A stretch of DNA of 64,000 nucleotides from AP-15 sp963738185 (GCA_963738185.1 CAVTVA010000003.1:1364001-1428000), one strand, 5' to 3'. Counted from the stretch's first letter, positions 27,536 to 36,863 are shown. Notes: generated from the letters alone by a model not told the origin. Numbers and translations: made by a program.

Positions 27536-28291
27536 ATGGCTTCGAACGGCAAGGTCGCCCTCGTCACCGGCGGGGGGAGCGGCATCGGCAAGGCGTCGGC
27601 CTTGGCGCTGGCCCGCGAGGGGTTTGCGGTGGTCGTCGCCGGGCGCCGGCCCGAGCCGTTGCAGGCGGTGGTCGGCGAGATTGAAGGCATGCAAGGGAAG
27701 GCGCTCGGCGTGCCGACCGATGTCGGCAACCCGGATTCGGTGCGCGCCCTCTTCGCCCGGACCAGGGAAACCTATGGCCGGCTCGATGTGCTGTTCAACA
27801 ATGCCGGATTTGGCGCCGCGGCGCCGATCGAGGAATTGGCCTTCGAGCGCTGGCAGGCTGTGGTCAATTCGATCCTGACCGGCTCGTTCCTGTGCACCCA
27901 GGAAGCCTTCAAGATCATGAAGGAGCAGCAGCCGATGGGCGGCCGGATCATCAACAACGGCTCGATCTCGGCGCATGTGCCGCGGCCGAACTCGGTCGCC
28001 TACACCTCGTGCAAGCACGCGATCACGGGCTTGACCAAATCGACCTCGCTCGACGGCCGCAAATACGACATCTCGTGCGGCCAGATCGATATCGGCAACG
28101 CGCTCACCGAGATGACCCAGCGCATGCAGCGCGGCGTGCCGCAGGCCAACGGCACGGTCATCGAGGAGCCGACGATGGACGTGCAGAACGTCGCCCGCGC
28201 CATCGTCTTCATGTCGACCGTCACCCCCGAGGCCAACGTCCAGTTCCTGACCGTGATGGCCACCAAGATGCCGTTCGTCGGCCGCGGCTAG
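27536..28291 (+). CDS. Short-chain dehydrogenase/reductase
   Basis: A 251-aa classical SDR: TGGGSGIG (~12-19), NNAGF, NNGSISAH (catalytic Ser), and VAYTSCKHAITG (Tyr, Lys). The C-terminal part lacks the usual DGG ending and closes with FLTVMATKMPFVGRG. AGGAGA precedes ATG 27536. It lies 67 bases upstream of a MetE-C-like gene on the same strand. Substrate unknown. Confidence 0.85.
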   Translation: MASNGKVALVTGGGSGIGKASALALAREGFAVVVAGRRPEPLQAVVGEIEGMQGKALGVPTDVGNPDSVRALFARTRETYGRLDVLFNNAGFGAAAPIEELAFERWQAVVNSILTGSFLCTQEAFKIMKEQQPMGGRIINNGSISAHVPRPNSVAYTSCKHAITGLTKSTSLDGRKYDISCGQIDIGNALTEMTQRMQRGVPQANGTVIEEPTMDVQNVARAIVFMSTVTPEANVQFLTVMATKMPFVGRG

Positions 28292-28358
28292 GGGGTTCCC
28301 AACTGCCGAGCGGTAGTGGCTGCTTTCGGGGGTATGACGAGCAGAAGGACATCGGGCG

Positions 28359-29528
28359 ATGCTGACGACCACGCGCGACCTGGTCCTGCCGACCGCGATC
28401 ACCGGGTCGTATCCGCGCCCGCTGTGGTTCGATGCGAGCCTTCAAGGCCGCTCGTTCAAGGCGGCACTCGGCGATTCGCTCTTTCGCGAGCAGTATCTCG
28501 ACGCGGTCGCCGCGGTGATCAACGCGCAGGAGGCGGCCGGGCTCGACATCGTCACCGACGGCGACAGCCGCTTCGACCTCGCGGTCGGCGGCAAATCCTG
28601 GTTCTTCTACCCGATCGAGCGATTGGGCGGCATCCACGGCCACCGCTCGACCTCGCAGGGCTGGATGGGCCGGCATGGGCTCAAGCCCGGGCATATCCTG
28701 TGGGAGGTGCAGGAGGCTTATCAGCCGGCGGTCGTCACCGAGAAACTGACGCGCGGGGCGCTCGAATACGCGGCGCTGTGGCAGATCGCCCAGCGCTTCA
28801 GCGACCGCCCGGTCAAGTTTGGTGCGATCTGCGCGCCGGCGCTCGCCAGCATGCTGTGGAACCAGCATTACCCCGACGACCGGGCGATGGTGCTCGACCT
28901 GTGCGATATCATGAATGCCGAATTGCGCGAGCTGGCGGCCGCCGGCTGCCCGGTGATCCAGGTCGAGGAGCCGCGCCATCACGGGCTGACCACGCGCCCC
29001 GACTGCACCGAGGCCGAGCTTGAATTTCAGACCCAGGCGTTCAACCGGCAGCTTGCCGGCGTCGATGCGGAAATCTGGGCGCATACCTGCTGGGGCAATC
29101 CGAACCAGCAGCGGGTCTATTGGGAGGTGCCGAGCTACGAGCGGGCGCTCCCGCACCTGCTGCAGCTGAACGCCGACGTCATCACCTTCGAATGCGCCTC
29201 GAGCGGCGGCAAGGACTTGCCGCTCTTCGCCAAATACCAGACCGACAAGAAGATCGGCATCGGCGTCGTCAACCACTGCAACACGATCGTCGAGCCGCCC
29301 GAGCACGTCGCCGGGCTGATCCGCAAGGCGCTCGAATACGTCCCGCCCGAGCGGCTGGTGATCACCACCGATTGCGGCTTTGGCCGCGAGGGCCTGTCGC
29401 GCCGCATTGCCTACTACAAATGCGTCTCGCTGGTCGCCGGCACCAACATCGTGCGCCGCGAACTGGGCCTCCCCGAAGCCCATATCCGCGCCGCCGACCC
29501 CAAGCTCTATTTCGCCGGGGGCGGATGA
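28359..29528 (+). CDS. Cobalamin-independent methionine synthase C-terminal-domain protein (MetE-C-like)
   Basis: A 389-aa single-domain protein related to the catalytic half of MetE. Zinc ligands are recognisable as His/Cys in WAHTCWGN, Glu in ITFECASS and Cys in TTDCGFGRE; TGSYPRP at the N-terminus and QVEEPRHHG are also typical. Stand-alone forms occur as core methionine synthases or as methyltransferases or C-S lyases of unknown substrate, so the exact reaction is open. Probably co-transcribed with the preceding SDR. Confidence 0.75.
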   Translation: MLTTTRDLVLPTAITGSYPRPLWFDASLQGRSFKAALGDSLFREQYLDAVAAVINAQEAAGLDIVTDGDSRFDLAVGGKSWFFYPIERLGGIHGHRSTSQGWMGRHGLKPGHILWEVQEAYQPAVVTEKLTRGALEYAALWQIAQRFSDRPVKFGAICAPALASMLWNQHYPDDRAMVLDLCDIMNAELRELAAAGCPVIQVEEPRHHGLTTRPDCTEAELEFQTQAFNRQLAGVDAEIWAHTCWGNPNQQRVYWEVPSYERALPHLLQLNADVITFECASSGGKDLPLFAKYQTDKKIGIGVVNHCNTIVEPPEHVAGLIRKALEYVPPERLVITTDCGFGREGLSRRIAYYKCVSLVAGTNIVRRELGLPEAHIRAADPKLYFAGGG

Positions 29529-29553
29529 CAAAGCGTCTGTGCGGGGTGGCTCG

Positions 29554-32500
29554 CTACACGGCGATGGCGCGCGCCGCTTCGGACAAGGGTTCGGACAAGG
29601 CCGCGCCCTGCGCCGGCTCCGGCTCCTTGATGCGAAACCAGGCGACATAGAGCGCCGGCAGGAACAGGAGCGTCAGCAGGGTTGCGACAAACAGGCCGCC
29701 GATGATCGCATAAGCCATCGGCCCCCAGAATACCTCGGGCGCGATCGGAACCATGCCGAGGATCGCGGCGGCCGCGGTCAGCGCAATCGGCCGCATCCGG
29801 TGGGTGGTCGCGTCGATGACCGCGTCCCAAGGGTGCAGGCCGCGAGCGATGTCCACATCGATCTGGTCGATCAGAATGACCGAGTTGCGGATGATCATCC
29901 CGCTCAACGCGATGACGCCGAGGATCGCGACAAAGCCCATCGGCGTCCCGGTCGGCAACAGCGCCAGGACCACGCCGATCAGCCCGAGTGGGGCGACGCT
30001 GACCGCGAGCAGCACCTTTTGAAAGCTGTGCAGCTGGGCCATCAGAATGGTCAGCATCAGAAAAATCATGACCGGGAAGACCGCGGCGACCGAGGCGAGC
30101 CCCTTGGCGCTCTCCTCGACCGAGCCGCCGGTTTCGATGCGGTCGCCGGCCGGCAAGGTCTTAGACAGCGCGGCGATCGCCGGCGCCAGCTCGGCATTGA
30201 CTGTCTTCGCCTCGACGTCGGGCGCCACATCGGCCTGGACCGTGATCGTCGGCATCAGATCGCGCTGCCAGACCACCGGCTGCTCGATGCCGTAGCCGAA
30301 CGTGGCGATCTGGCTCAGCGGCACGGTTTTGCCGTTGTTCAGCGACACCTGCAAATCCTTCAGGGTCTGCAGCGAGGCGCGCTGATCGGACGGCGCCCGC
30401 GCCACGACATCAATGAGATAAATCGAGTTGCGGACTTGTGTCACGGTGAGGCCGTCGACCACCGCGTTCAGCGCCTCGGCCAGCGATTGGGAGCTCACCC
30501 CGAGCTGGCGGACCCGGTCCTGATCGACCTGGATCTGCAGGCTCTTCATCGGCTCGTTCCAGTCGAAATTAACGAGCCGGGTGTTCGGGTTCTGGCCGAT
30601 CACGGCGGCGGTGCGGAACGCGGCGGCGCGGGCGGCCTCGGCGGTCGCGGCGCTGACCCGGTACTTCAGCGGCCAGCCGACCGGCGGACCCATTTCGAGC
30701 GGGGTGACCCGCGTCGTCAGATCGGCGAATTCGGTGTCGAGCGCCTTTTGCAGGCGCGCCTCTACGATCTCGCGCTGCTTCAGGCCTTTTGTGACGATCA
30801 CGCCCTGCGCGAAATAGCTGTTGGCGAGCTGCACGTTGAGCGGCAGGTAAAACCGGATCGCCCCTTGGCCGACGTAAAAGCTGTAATGGTCGATGTTCGG
30901 ATCGCCTTTGAGCAAGGATTCGAACCGCTTGACCTGGGCCTCGGTGGCATAGATCGACGAATTCTGCGGCAGGCTCAGATCGACCAGCAGCTCGGGGCGG
31001 TCGGAGGCCGGGAAGAATTGCTGCTGAATAAAGCCGAAGCCGTATAGCGAGGCGGCGAACAGCGCGACGGTCACGGCGATGACCAGCCAGCGCGACCGCA
31101 TGCAAAAAATCAGGCTGGCGCGGAACAGCCGCGTCACCCCGCCCCGCTCGCCATGGCCGCCGCCATGCGGCTTCAACGTGCGCGGCAGGATCGTGACGCC
31201 GATCACCGGGGCAAACAGCACCGCCACGACCCATGACGCCAACAGCGCCACAGTGATGACGATAAACAGCGAATAGCAATATTCGCCGGCACTGCTCTTG
31301 GCAAAGCCGATCGGCACAAAGCCGGCTACCGTGACCAAGGTCCCGGTCAGCATCGGAAACGCGGTCGTGACCCAAGCGTGGGTCGCCGAATGCTCGCGAT
31401 CGACCCCGGCCTCGAGCTGGCTCACCATCATTTCGATCGTGATCATCGCATCATCGACCAGCAGGCCGAGCGAGATGATCAGGGCGCCGAGCGAGATGCG
31501 CTGCAAGCTGATGCCGGCATGCGCCATGTAGACAAAGACGATGGCCAGCACCAACGGGATCGAGCAGGCGACGACCAGGCCGGGGCGCAGCCCGAGGCTG
31601 AGGAAGCTCACCGCCAGCACAATCGCGATTGCTTCCCACAAGGCCTTGGTGAAATGGCCGACCGCCTGCTGCACGACCACCGGCTGGTCGGCGACCAGGT
31701 GCGGCTCGATGCCGATCGGCAGATTGGCGGTGATGTCGGCCATCTTGCGCTTGATCGCCTCGCCAAACGCCAAGACGTTGCCGCCCTGGGCCATCGAGAT
31801 GGCAAGGCCGAGCGCCGGCTCGCCCTGATAGCGGAACATCGGCTGCGGCGGGTCGGCATAGCCCGCCTTGATCGTGGCGACATCGGCCAGCCGAAAAAAT
31901 CGGCCATCGGCATAGAGGTTGATGCGCTTCAAGTCGGCCGCCGAGCCGAACGCGCCGGACACGCGGACCGCGAATTTCTCCTTGCCGGTCTGCACCACGC
32001 CCGACGGGGTGACCGCGTTCTGCTCGCGCAGGCTCTGGATGATCTGGTCGCGGCTGACGCCGAGCCCGGCGAGCTTCCTGGTGTCGAACTCAAGGTAGAT
32101 CTTCTGGTCCTGGGCGCCGATCAGCTGCACTTTTGCCGCATTGTCGACGGTCAGGATCTGATTGCGGGCGCCTTCGACATAGTCGCGCAGCTCGCGGCGG
32201 GTGAACCCGTCAGCGGTGAACGCATAGATAATCCCGAAAACATCGCCGAACTCGTCGTTGAAATAGGGGCCGACAATACCCTGGGGCAGCGTCCCCCTGA
32301 TATCGGCCACCTTGTTGCGCACCTGCTGCCAGATGCCCGGAACGGCGCTCTTCGGCGTCGTCTGCAGCAAATTGACATAAACGGTCGAGACGCCGGGCTT
32401 GGTCTCGCTTTGGAGATAATCGAGCGAGGGCGTCTCTTGCAGTTTCTTTTCGATCCGGTCGGTCACCTGCTGCAAGGTGTCGTCGACCGTGGCGCCCGGC

Positions 32501-32661
32501 CAGTACGCCTGCACGACCATCGTCTTGATCGTAAAGGACGGATCCTCCTCGCGCCCGAGCTTAGTATAGGACAGCACCCCCGCGGCAACGCAGATGATCA
32601 TCAGAAACCAGACGAACGAGCGATGATTAATCGCCCATTCGGAGAGATTAAACCCCCTCAT
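29554..32661 (-). CDS. RND efflux transporter permease subunit
   Basis: A 1035-aa inner-membrane pump of full length, with 12 transmembrane helices and two large periplasmic loops. The proton-relay DD is in GALIISLGLLVDDAMITIE. GREEDPSFTIKTMVV near the start and GFVAILGVIALSGMIIRNSVILIDQ near the end are typical of HAE-type multidrug exporters. It works with the adaptor encoded immediately upstream (ATGA overlap); no outer-membrane channel gene is in view. Long open frames on the plus strand here are antisense. Confidence 0.93.
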   Translation of the reverse strand: MRGFNLSEWAINHRSFVWFLMIICVAAGVLSYTKLGREEDPSFTIKTMVVQAYWPGATVDDTLQQVTDRIEKKLQETPSLDYLQSETKPGVSTVYVNLLQTTPKSAVPGIWQQVRNKVADIRGTLPQGIVGPYFNDEFGDVFGIIYAFTADGFTRRELRDYVEGARNQILTVDNAAKVQLIGAQDQKIYLEFDTRKLAGLGVSRDQIIQSLREQNAVTPSGVVQTGKEKFAVRVSGAFGSAADLKRINLYADGRFFRLADVATIKAGYADPPQPMFRYQGEPALGLAISMAQGGNVLAFGEAIKRKMADITANLPIGIEPHLVADQPVVVQQAVGHFTKALWEAIAIVLAVSFLSLGLRPGLVVACSIPLVLAIVFVYMAHAGISLQRISLGALIISLGLLVDDAMITIEMMVSQLEAGVDREHSATHAWVTTAFPMLTGTLVTVAGFVPIGFAKSSAGEYCYSLFIVITVALLASWVVAVLFAPVIGVTILPRTLKPHGGGHGERGGVTRLFRASLIFCMRSRWLVIAVTVALFAASLYGFGFIQQQFFPASDRPELLVDLSLPQNSSIYATEAQVKRFESLLKGDPNIDHYSFYVGQGAIRFYLPLNVQLANSYFAQGVIVTKGLKQREIVEARLQKALDTEFADLTTRVTPLEMGPPVGWPLKYRVSAATAEAARAAAFRTAAVIGQNPNTRLVNFDWNEPMKSLQIQVDQDRVRQLGVSSQSLAEALNAVVDGLTVTQVRNSIYLIDVVARAPSDQRASLQTLKDLQVSLNNGKTVPLSQIATFGYGIEQPVVWQRDLMPTITVQADVAPDVEAKTVNAELAPAIAALSKTLPAGDRIETGGSVEESAKGLASVAAVFPVMIFLMLTILMAQLHSFQKVLLAVSVAPLGLIGVVLALLPTGTPMGFVAILGVIALSGMIIRNSVILIDQIDVDIARGLHPWDAVIDATTHRMRPIALTAAAAILGMVPIAPEVFWGPMAYAIIGGLFVATLLTLLFLPALYVAWFRIKEPEPAQGAALSEPLSEAARAIAV

Positions 32662-33725
32662 GGCGCGGCGCTCGCCTGCAGCAGGCGGACCTTTTCGCCG
32701 GGAACCAGCATCTGCACGCCGGCAGTGACCACGACGTCGCCCCTTGCCAGCCCGCTGCGGACGATGACCGCGTCGCCCTGGTAGCGTTCTACAGTGACCG
32801 GCTTCAGCTGCACCGCGCCGCCGGCGTCGACGACCCAGACCGCGGGCTTCGCGTTCTTATCGAACAGCGCGCTTCCGGGGATGGTAATGCTGCGCGCCTG
32901 GCTCCTGGTCACGCTGCCGACGACGCTGGCGCCGAGGCGCATTTGCGGCGGCGGGTCGTCCAGCGCCACGCGGACCGCATAGGTTCGGGTGGCCGGATCG
33001 GCCTGCGGCGAGACATAGCGGATTTTGCCGGTGGCCTGGATTTCCGGGTTGCTGACCAGTCTGACCTCGACCGCCGGATTTGCCGTCGGGTTGTTGAAGG
33101 CTGCCTCGGCAACGTGGAACACCGCCTCGCGCTCGCCCGGCTGGGCCAGGCGGACGACCATCTGCCCGGCGCTTACAACCTGCCCGGCATCGGCGCCGAC
33201 CGCGGTGATCACCCCGTCATGATCGGCCTTGAGATCGGCATAGCTCAAATTGTCGCTGGCCTGGATCTGCCGGGCGCGCGCCGCCTCGGCCTGCGCCTGC
33301 GCGGTCTTGAAGGTCTTGATCGCCTGATCGTATTTAACCTCTGTGGTGTGGCCGTTTTTTAACAGTGCGGCTTGGCGGGCTTGCTGGGCCCGGCTGCGCG
33401 CCACCTCGGCATCGGCCGCCGCGACCTCCGATTTGGCAACCGCGAGATCCTGGCGGTATTGCTGCGGGTCGAGCCGCGCGAGCAGATCACCCTTGTTGAC
33501 CTGCGTCCCAACATCGACCGGCCGCTCAAGGATTTTGCCGCCGACCCGGAAGCCGATATCGGCTTGGTAGCGCGGCTGGATTTCGCCGGTCAGCGACAGC
33601 GTCTCAGCGGCGTCGCGCGGCTCGACGGTGACCGTGCGCACCGGGCGCACCTCCCGCGCGGCGACGGCGCTGTCCTTGTGGCAGGCAGCAAGGCTTGCCG
33701 CGACCAGCATCGCCGCGGGCCACAT
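32658..33725 (-). CDS. RND efflux periplasmic adaptor (membrane fusion lipoprotein)
   Basis: A ~355-aa adaptor bridging the permease to an outer-membrane channel. A lipoprotein signal ends at ASLAAC. The barrel-sandwich hybrid (IGFRVGGKILERPVDVG, GDLLARLDPQQY), a coiled-coil hairpin (~95-160), and the second lipoyl half (ADHDGVITAVGADAGQVV) follow in order, then the beta-barrel and membrane-proximal domains. ATG 33725 is chosen by signal-peptide position; no strong ribosome-binding site is seen and the frame is open to 33857. About 290 bases upstream, up to the tRNA, contain no gene. Confidence 0.88.
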   Translation of the reverse strand: MWPAAMLVAASLAACHKDSAVAAREVRPVRTVTVEPRDAAETLSLTGEIQPRYQADIGFRVGGKILERPVDVGTQVNKGDLLARLDPQQYRQDLAVAKSEVAAADAEVARSRAQQARQAALLKNGHTTEVKYDQAIKTFKTAQAQAEAARARQIQASDNLSYADLKADHDGVITAVGADAGQVVSAGQMVVRLAQPGEREAVFHVAEAAFNNPTANPAVEVRLVSNPEIQATGKIRYVSPQADPATRTYAVRVALDDPPPQMRLGASVVGSVTRSQARSITIPGSALFDKNAKPAVWVVDAGGAVQLKPVTVERYQGDAVIVRSGLARGDVVVTAGVQMLVPGEKVRLLQASAAP

Positions 33726-34017
33726 TAACGCGAATGCCGGACACGGATGCCGCTGGATCAGCGACCCTTGGCGCAAGCGTTCGGTCGGCCGCCAACAACG
33801 TTGCCCATGGCCGCGCAGCATTCCCACCCTCCCCAGCATGCTACGCAACATTAGCATCAGGGGCCCCGGGCCGATAGCCGGCCGGCCGCGCGCCAGGATA
33901 GATCGGCAGGGAAGCTCTTAAAACCCGAGGCGTGGCGAGACTGATGCCGAGCGGAAGTCGATGGCGGAGCGAGCAATTGACCCGCCTGCGCCCAGCCCCT
34001 ATGTTTGCCGCCGCAGC

Positions 34018-34093
34018 GAGCCTGTAGCTCAGCCGGTAGAGCAACTGACTTTTAATCAGTAGGTCCCGGGTTCGAATCCCGGCGGGCTCACCA
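34018..34093 (+). tRNA. tRNA-Lys (anticodon TTT)
   Basis: A full cloverleaf: acceptor GAGCCTG pairs with CGGGCTC (one G-T pair). The anticodon stem ACTGA/TCAGT encloses loop CTTTTAA, giving anticodon TTT. The T-arm GTTCGAATCC is present, then discriminator A and an encoded CCA (34091-34093). The 3' half is the insertion site of the island that follows; the gene is left intact because the element restores it. Confidence 0.95.
34049..34093 (+). repeat. attL: 45-bp direct repeat (tRNA-Lys 3' half)
   Basis: Identical to 49957-50001 over all 45 bases, from the anticodon loop to the CCA end. The flanking base differs on each side, so the repeat is exactly delimited. Typical of tyrosine-integrase insertion in a tRNA gene. 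Confidence 0.93.
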
Positions 34094-34190
34094 TCAACCC
34101 CTTGGAATATATATGAAATGACCGCCAGGCAGTTCGCTGAACCCAAATAAGCGGCCTACGAATAAGCGAAAACCGCGGGGCCGGGACGCA

Positions 34191-34220
34191 AAAAAGCCCG
34201 GCCCTGCCGGCCGGGCTCTT
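34191..34220 (-). terminator. Rho-independent terminator downstream of the 34236 gene
   Basis: An 8-bp GC stem (34196-34203 with 34209-34216, 5-base loop) is followed on the minus strand by six T residues, 20 bases after the stop codon of the leftward gene. A weaker T-rich stretch on the plus side could make it bidirectional. Confidence 0.75.
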
Positions 34221-34235
34221 TGTTTTGGAGGGGCG

Positions 34236-34646
34236 CTAGCTCACATCGACCCTGACGACACCGCGTTTCACGTCGTGCGACAGGCGAACCACGTCGCCGC
34301 CGGCCTTGCGGTATTCGCCGACCCGCACGTGCTTCTCGTAGAGACCCCAGCGCGCCGCGCGCTTCAGCCGGCTTTGAACGGACAAGCCTCGCGGAGCGGG
34401 TGATGATGGCCTCATCGGGATAGAGTGCCGGTTTTTCCGGTTTTGCGGCGGCCTTGGGCCGGTCCGGGGCCGGAACGGGGGCTTGGTTGGCGGCCGGGGC
34501 CGGTTTGGCAGCGGAACGGGGTTTTGCGAGCCCGCAGGAGCCGCCTGGCGGGGGGCAACGGCCGGGTTGGGGGTTGGCGCGGGCGCAGCGGCCGGCCCGT
34601 AATAGTCGGCATTGAACGCGGCGATCGCGGCTTTGGTCTGGCGCAT
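34236..34646 (-). CDS. Hypothetical island protein with Pro-rich linker
   Basis: A 136-aa protein: a short N-terminal helix (MRQTKAAIAAFNADYYG), a long Pro/Ala/Arg linker, and a compact basic C-terminal ~45 residues (VQSRLKRAARWGLYEKHVRVGEYRKAGG ... VVRLSHDVKRG). In the linker a second frame reads more like protein (KPEKPALYPDEAIITRSA), so two compensating indels are possible. First gene inside the island next to the tRNA. No known family; the positively charged tail could bind nucleic acid. Confidence 0.5.
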   Translation of the reverse strand: MRQTKAAIAAFNADYYGPAAAPAPTPNPAVAPRQAAPAGSQNPVPLPNRPRPPTKPPFRPRTGPRPPQNRKNRHSIPMRPSSPAPRGLSVQSRLKRAARWGLYEKHVRVGEYRKAGGDVVRLSHDVKRGVVRVDVS

Positions 34647-34843
34647 TTTGAGGCTCCATTCTAACCAGCCGGGGTCGGCCGGTGAGAATCATGGTGCGCG
34701 TATAGGTTGAGGAAACGAAAGAGAAATCTCGCGAGGGATTGATTTGTCCTCCCGCGCCGCAACGAACTAAGGTTTCGCGTCGCGCGCGGTTAAACCGCGC
34801 CGATCGCCCAGGCAGGCATCGGGGCGGGGGCCGGTTGCGGCGA

Positions 34844-35125
34844 TCAGTTTCCCGGATCAACCTGCCAATCCGGAGTTGTCAAGCTCGCGCATCGGAACGT
34901 GAGCCCCGCCGCACCATTTGTCGGCTCGGCCTCCATTTCGCGCTTATACTGATAACACATGGCGCGGTCGAGCATCCCGCTGGTGCCTGCCGTGGTCAGA
35001 ATGGCCCAGCAACCGCCGCCGCCGCCGCATTGGATTAGCGCCCATTCGGTTCCCGCCATCGCCGGCCGCGCCATCGTGATGAGCCCAAACCCCACAGCGA
35101 ATGCCGCTGCCATGGTGCGGGTCAC
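34844..35125 (-). CDS. Small secreted cysteine-containing hypothetical protein
   Basis: A 93-aa protein with a signal peptide (TMAAAFAVGFGLITMARPAMAG) and a short mature domain with four Cys (IQCGGGGGCW, AMCYQYK, FRCASL), probably two disulfides. GTG 35125 begins one base after the stop of a 29-aa frame (35127-35216), so it is likely translated by coupling. An in-frame ATG follows four codons later. No homologue recognised; in this position it is cargo or a residual phage gene. Confidence 0.5.
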   Translation of the reverse strand: MTRTMAAAFAVGFGLITMARPAMAGTEWALIQCGGGGGCWAILTTAGTSGMLDRAMCYQYKREMEAEPTNGAAGLTFRCASLTTPDWQVDPGN

Positions 35126-35126
35126 G

Positions 35127-35216
35127 TTAGCACCTAACGCGCTTCGCGGCGTGCGCAACCGTCACCAGGTCCGCGATGTTCGCGGCCAATAATTGCAGGA
35201 TGTCGTCGTCTGGCAT
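35127..35216 (-). CDS. 29-aa leader-type ORF
   Basis: ATG 35216 has a GAGGAAG site seven bases upstream; the product MPDDDILQLLAANIADL... ends in a basic VAHAAKRVRC tail. Its stop lies one base from the GTG of the secreted protein gene, the arrangement expected of a translational leader. It may itself be a small functional peptide, or chance. Confidence 0.35.
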   Translation of the reverse strand: MPDDDILQLLAANIADLVTVAHAAKRVRC

Positions 35217-35421
35217 GCTCTGTCTTCCTCTCGGGGAGGTCCGGCGCAATGGAAGCGCACGATATCGCCCCGCTGCCTTTTAGTCTCGCGACCTGGACAT
35301 TGGCAGCGGACGCCGGACCCTTTAAAACTATACTCTCGTTTGGACGTAGGTAAATAAGTATTTGCGAATTAATATTGCGGTTTTTTCCTATTCTTTAAAA
35401 TATTCGCAAAGCTCCTCTTTC

Positions 35422-35454
35422 TTTACCTTCCCGGGTTCTGCTGTATAATATAAT
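35422..35454 (+). promoter_or_regulatory. Candidate sigma-70-type promoter of the cargo operon, in an AT-rich gap
   Basis: The 35217-35529 gap is gene-free and AT-rich (35330-35460 especially). It contains TTTACC (35422-35427), 16 bases, then TATAAT (35444-35449); a second overlapping TATAAT starts at 35449. A strong AAGGAGG ribosome-binding site lies just before the ATG at 35530. Confidence 0.5.
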
Positions 35455-35529
35455 CGGTTTAAGTCGGTGCTTTACTTCTGGTTTTTTGAGGCTAAGCTTG
35501 AAACGGTCAATTTAAGGAGGGAGGACCCG

Positions 35530-35847
35530 ATGAATACAACTAATCGAGATTTCGTGAGGCGGGTTTCTGCGTATTCGGCCAGAACTGGAGTGCGCAAAGA
35601 CCTTGTTATCGATATTCTCACCGAGGAGCACGATGCAGTAAAAGCATCGGATGAGGAAGTTCGCGCTGCTGGACTTCTGAAGCTGCGTGAACTTGCCGCC
35701 GACGATCCTGCGATCTTAGAGATGAACCCAAAACTTCTCGGTCCGAAGATTGGTTTAAGAGCCGAGGGGAGTGACCGCCGCTGGCTAACAAAAAACCAGA
35801 AAATTTTGCGTATCGAGTTTACGCCTACAGCAGAAGCCGCGGAATAG
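35530..35847 (+). CDS. Hypothetical cargo protein 1
   Basis: A 105-aa acidic soluble protein, mostly helical (FVRRVSAYSARTGVRKDLV, DEEVRAAGLLKLRELAADD), ending in a short beta-like segment (QKILRIEF). It has a strong AAGGAGG and a candidate promoter upstream. No recognised domain. Codon use and composition are less GC-rich than the chromosome. It is 11 bases upstream of the next gene and almost certainly in the same operon. It runs opposite to all other island genes, as expected for acquired cargo (defence, toxin-antitoxin or regulation); no function is visible. Confidence 0.6.
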   Translation: MNTTNRDFVRRVSAYSARTGVRKDLVIDILTEEHDAVKASDEEVRAAGLLKLRELAADDPAILEMNPKLLGPKIGLRAEGSDRRWLTKNQKILRIEFTPTAEAAE

Positions 35848-35858
35848 CGAGGTTTGTC

Positions 35859-36863
35859 ATGACAGATTTAGCACAAATGAAGATGCGGATGCGCGCACTT
35901 TTGAAAAGTGCGCGTGACAAGCATAGTTCATTTTTCCACTGTCTCGACGAGGTTAAAGCTGAAATCGAATCCGAAAATTTGGACGATTGGCTTTGGGAGA
36001 ATCTCCGCCTAACCATCGAAGTTGTGGCCGAATTGACGAATATTTTGAATAAAGCCGATAGGCTGCGGGAACGACGGGCGACACAAGAGGCGCTTGAAAT
36101 AAAACGGACCAGGCGCGCCCGCGCGGCGGCGGCGCGGCGGGCCGAGGCCGAACAGCGGCGCGCGGAGCGCGCTCGCGAAGCGGCTGAGTGCGAACAGCGG
36201 CGCGCGGAGCGGCGGGAGGAGCGCGCTAGGGAAGCCGCCACGCGGCGTACCACGGCCGCGGTGCGACTGGTGCGCGAACGTAAACGTAGGCGTCCGCAAG
36301 CCGCCAAATTAGTCCCGACCAATCCACAAACACGCGAGCTTCTCGAACGATTTTATGCGCAGAGAAGAGCGTACGATATTCAGCTGGGCAAAATACTTTT
36401 CGCGATTAAAGAGAACGTTGCTGCTAAGCGCGAGGGCAAAAATCCAGAGACCAATAAATATTGGACCTGGAAAGGCTGGGTTAATGCGCATTTGGATTGT
36501 AACCGCCAGGGCGGCCTACAAATATATTTTGGCTTTCAAGGAGAGCCAAGGATTCGGGGATGTGATCCCGTTGGATCGGAGAGCGTGATGCTCGGCGAAA
36601 CAGTAATTTGGGACGCGCCGTTCCGGATTAAGTTCATCGCTACTAAATACAGGACCACCGTCAAGGCTGTTTCTGATATCGCGGCTGCCATCGCAGATGA
36701 TAGGCTTGCAATGGATGGGGGGCGGTTTGCGGACCGTCTTGTAGAAATCAACAAGATTTACAAACTTGGTCACCAAAAAGTGTTACGGATATGGGGGTTA
36801 CTTGAGCCTTGCGTACCCGTTTACATCGACGGCGTCGGGGGCGCGTTGAGATTAGTAAACTAA
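35859..36863 (+). CDS. Hypothetical cargo protein 2 with long Arg/Glu/Ala coiled coil
   Basis: A 334-aa protein. Residues ~1-70 are helical (CLDEVKAEIESENLDDWLW). Residues ~72-150 are a highly charged single helix or coiled coil of repeated RRAEAEQRRAERA-type units. A C-terminal region follows (ERFYAQRRAYDIQLGKILFAIKENV, then WTWKGWVNAHLDCNRQ) that faintly resembles DUF3102-like DNA-associated proteins. No catalytic motif found. The repetitive middle is locally GC-rich while both ends are AT-richer. Likely works with the preceding 105-aa protein. Confidence 0.55.
   Translation: MTDLAQMKMRMRALLKSARDKHSSFFHCLDEVKAEIESENLDDWLWENLRLTIEVVAELTNILNKADRLRERRATQEALEIKRTRRARAAAARRAEAEQRRAERAREAAECEQRRAERREERAREAATRRTTAAVRLVRERKRRRPQAAKLVPTNPQTRELLERFYAQRRAYDIQLGKILFAIKENVAAKREGKNPETNKYWTWKGWVNAHLDCNRQGGLQIYFGFQGEPRIRGCDPVGSESVMLGETVIWDAPFRIKFIATKYRTTVKAVSDIAAAIADDRLAMDGGRFADRLVEINKIYKLGHQKVLRIWGLLEPCVPVYIDGVGGALRLVN

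Noticed and set aside
31378..32784. Plus-strand 468-residue frame opposite the RND pump
   Set aside because: Antisense of a conserved permease; no ribosome-binding site or recognisable content.
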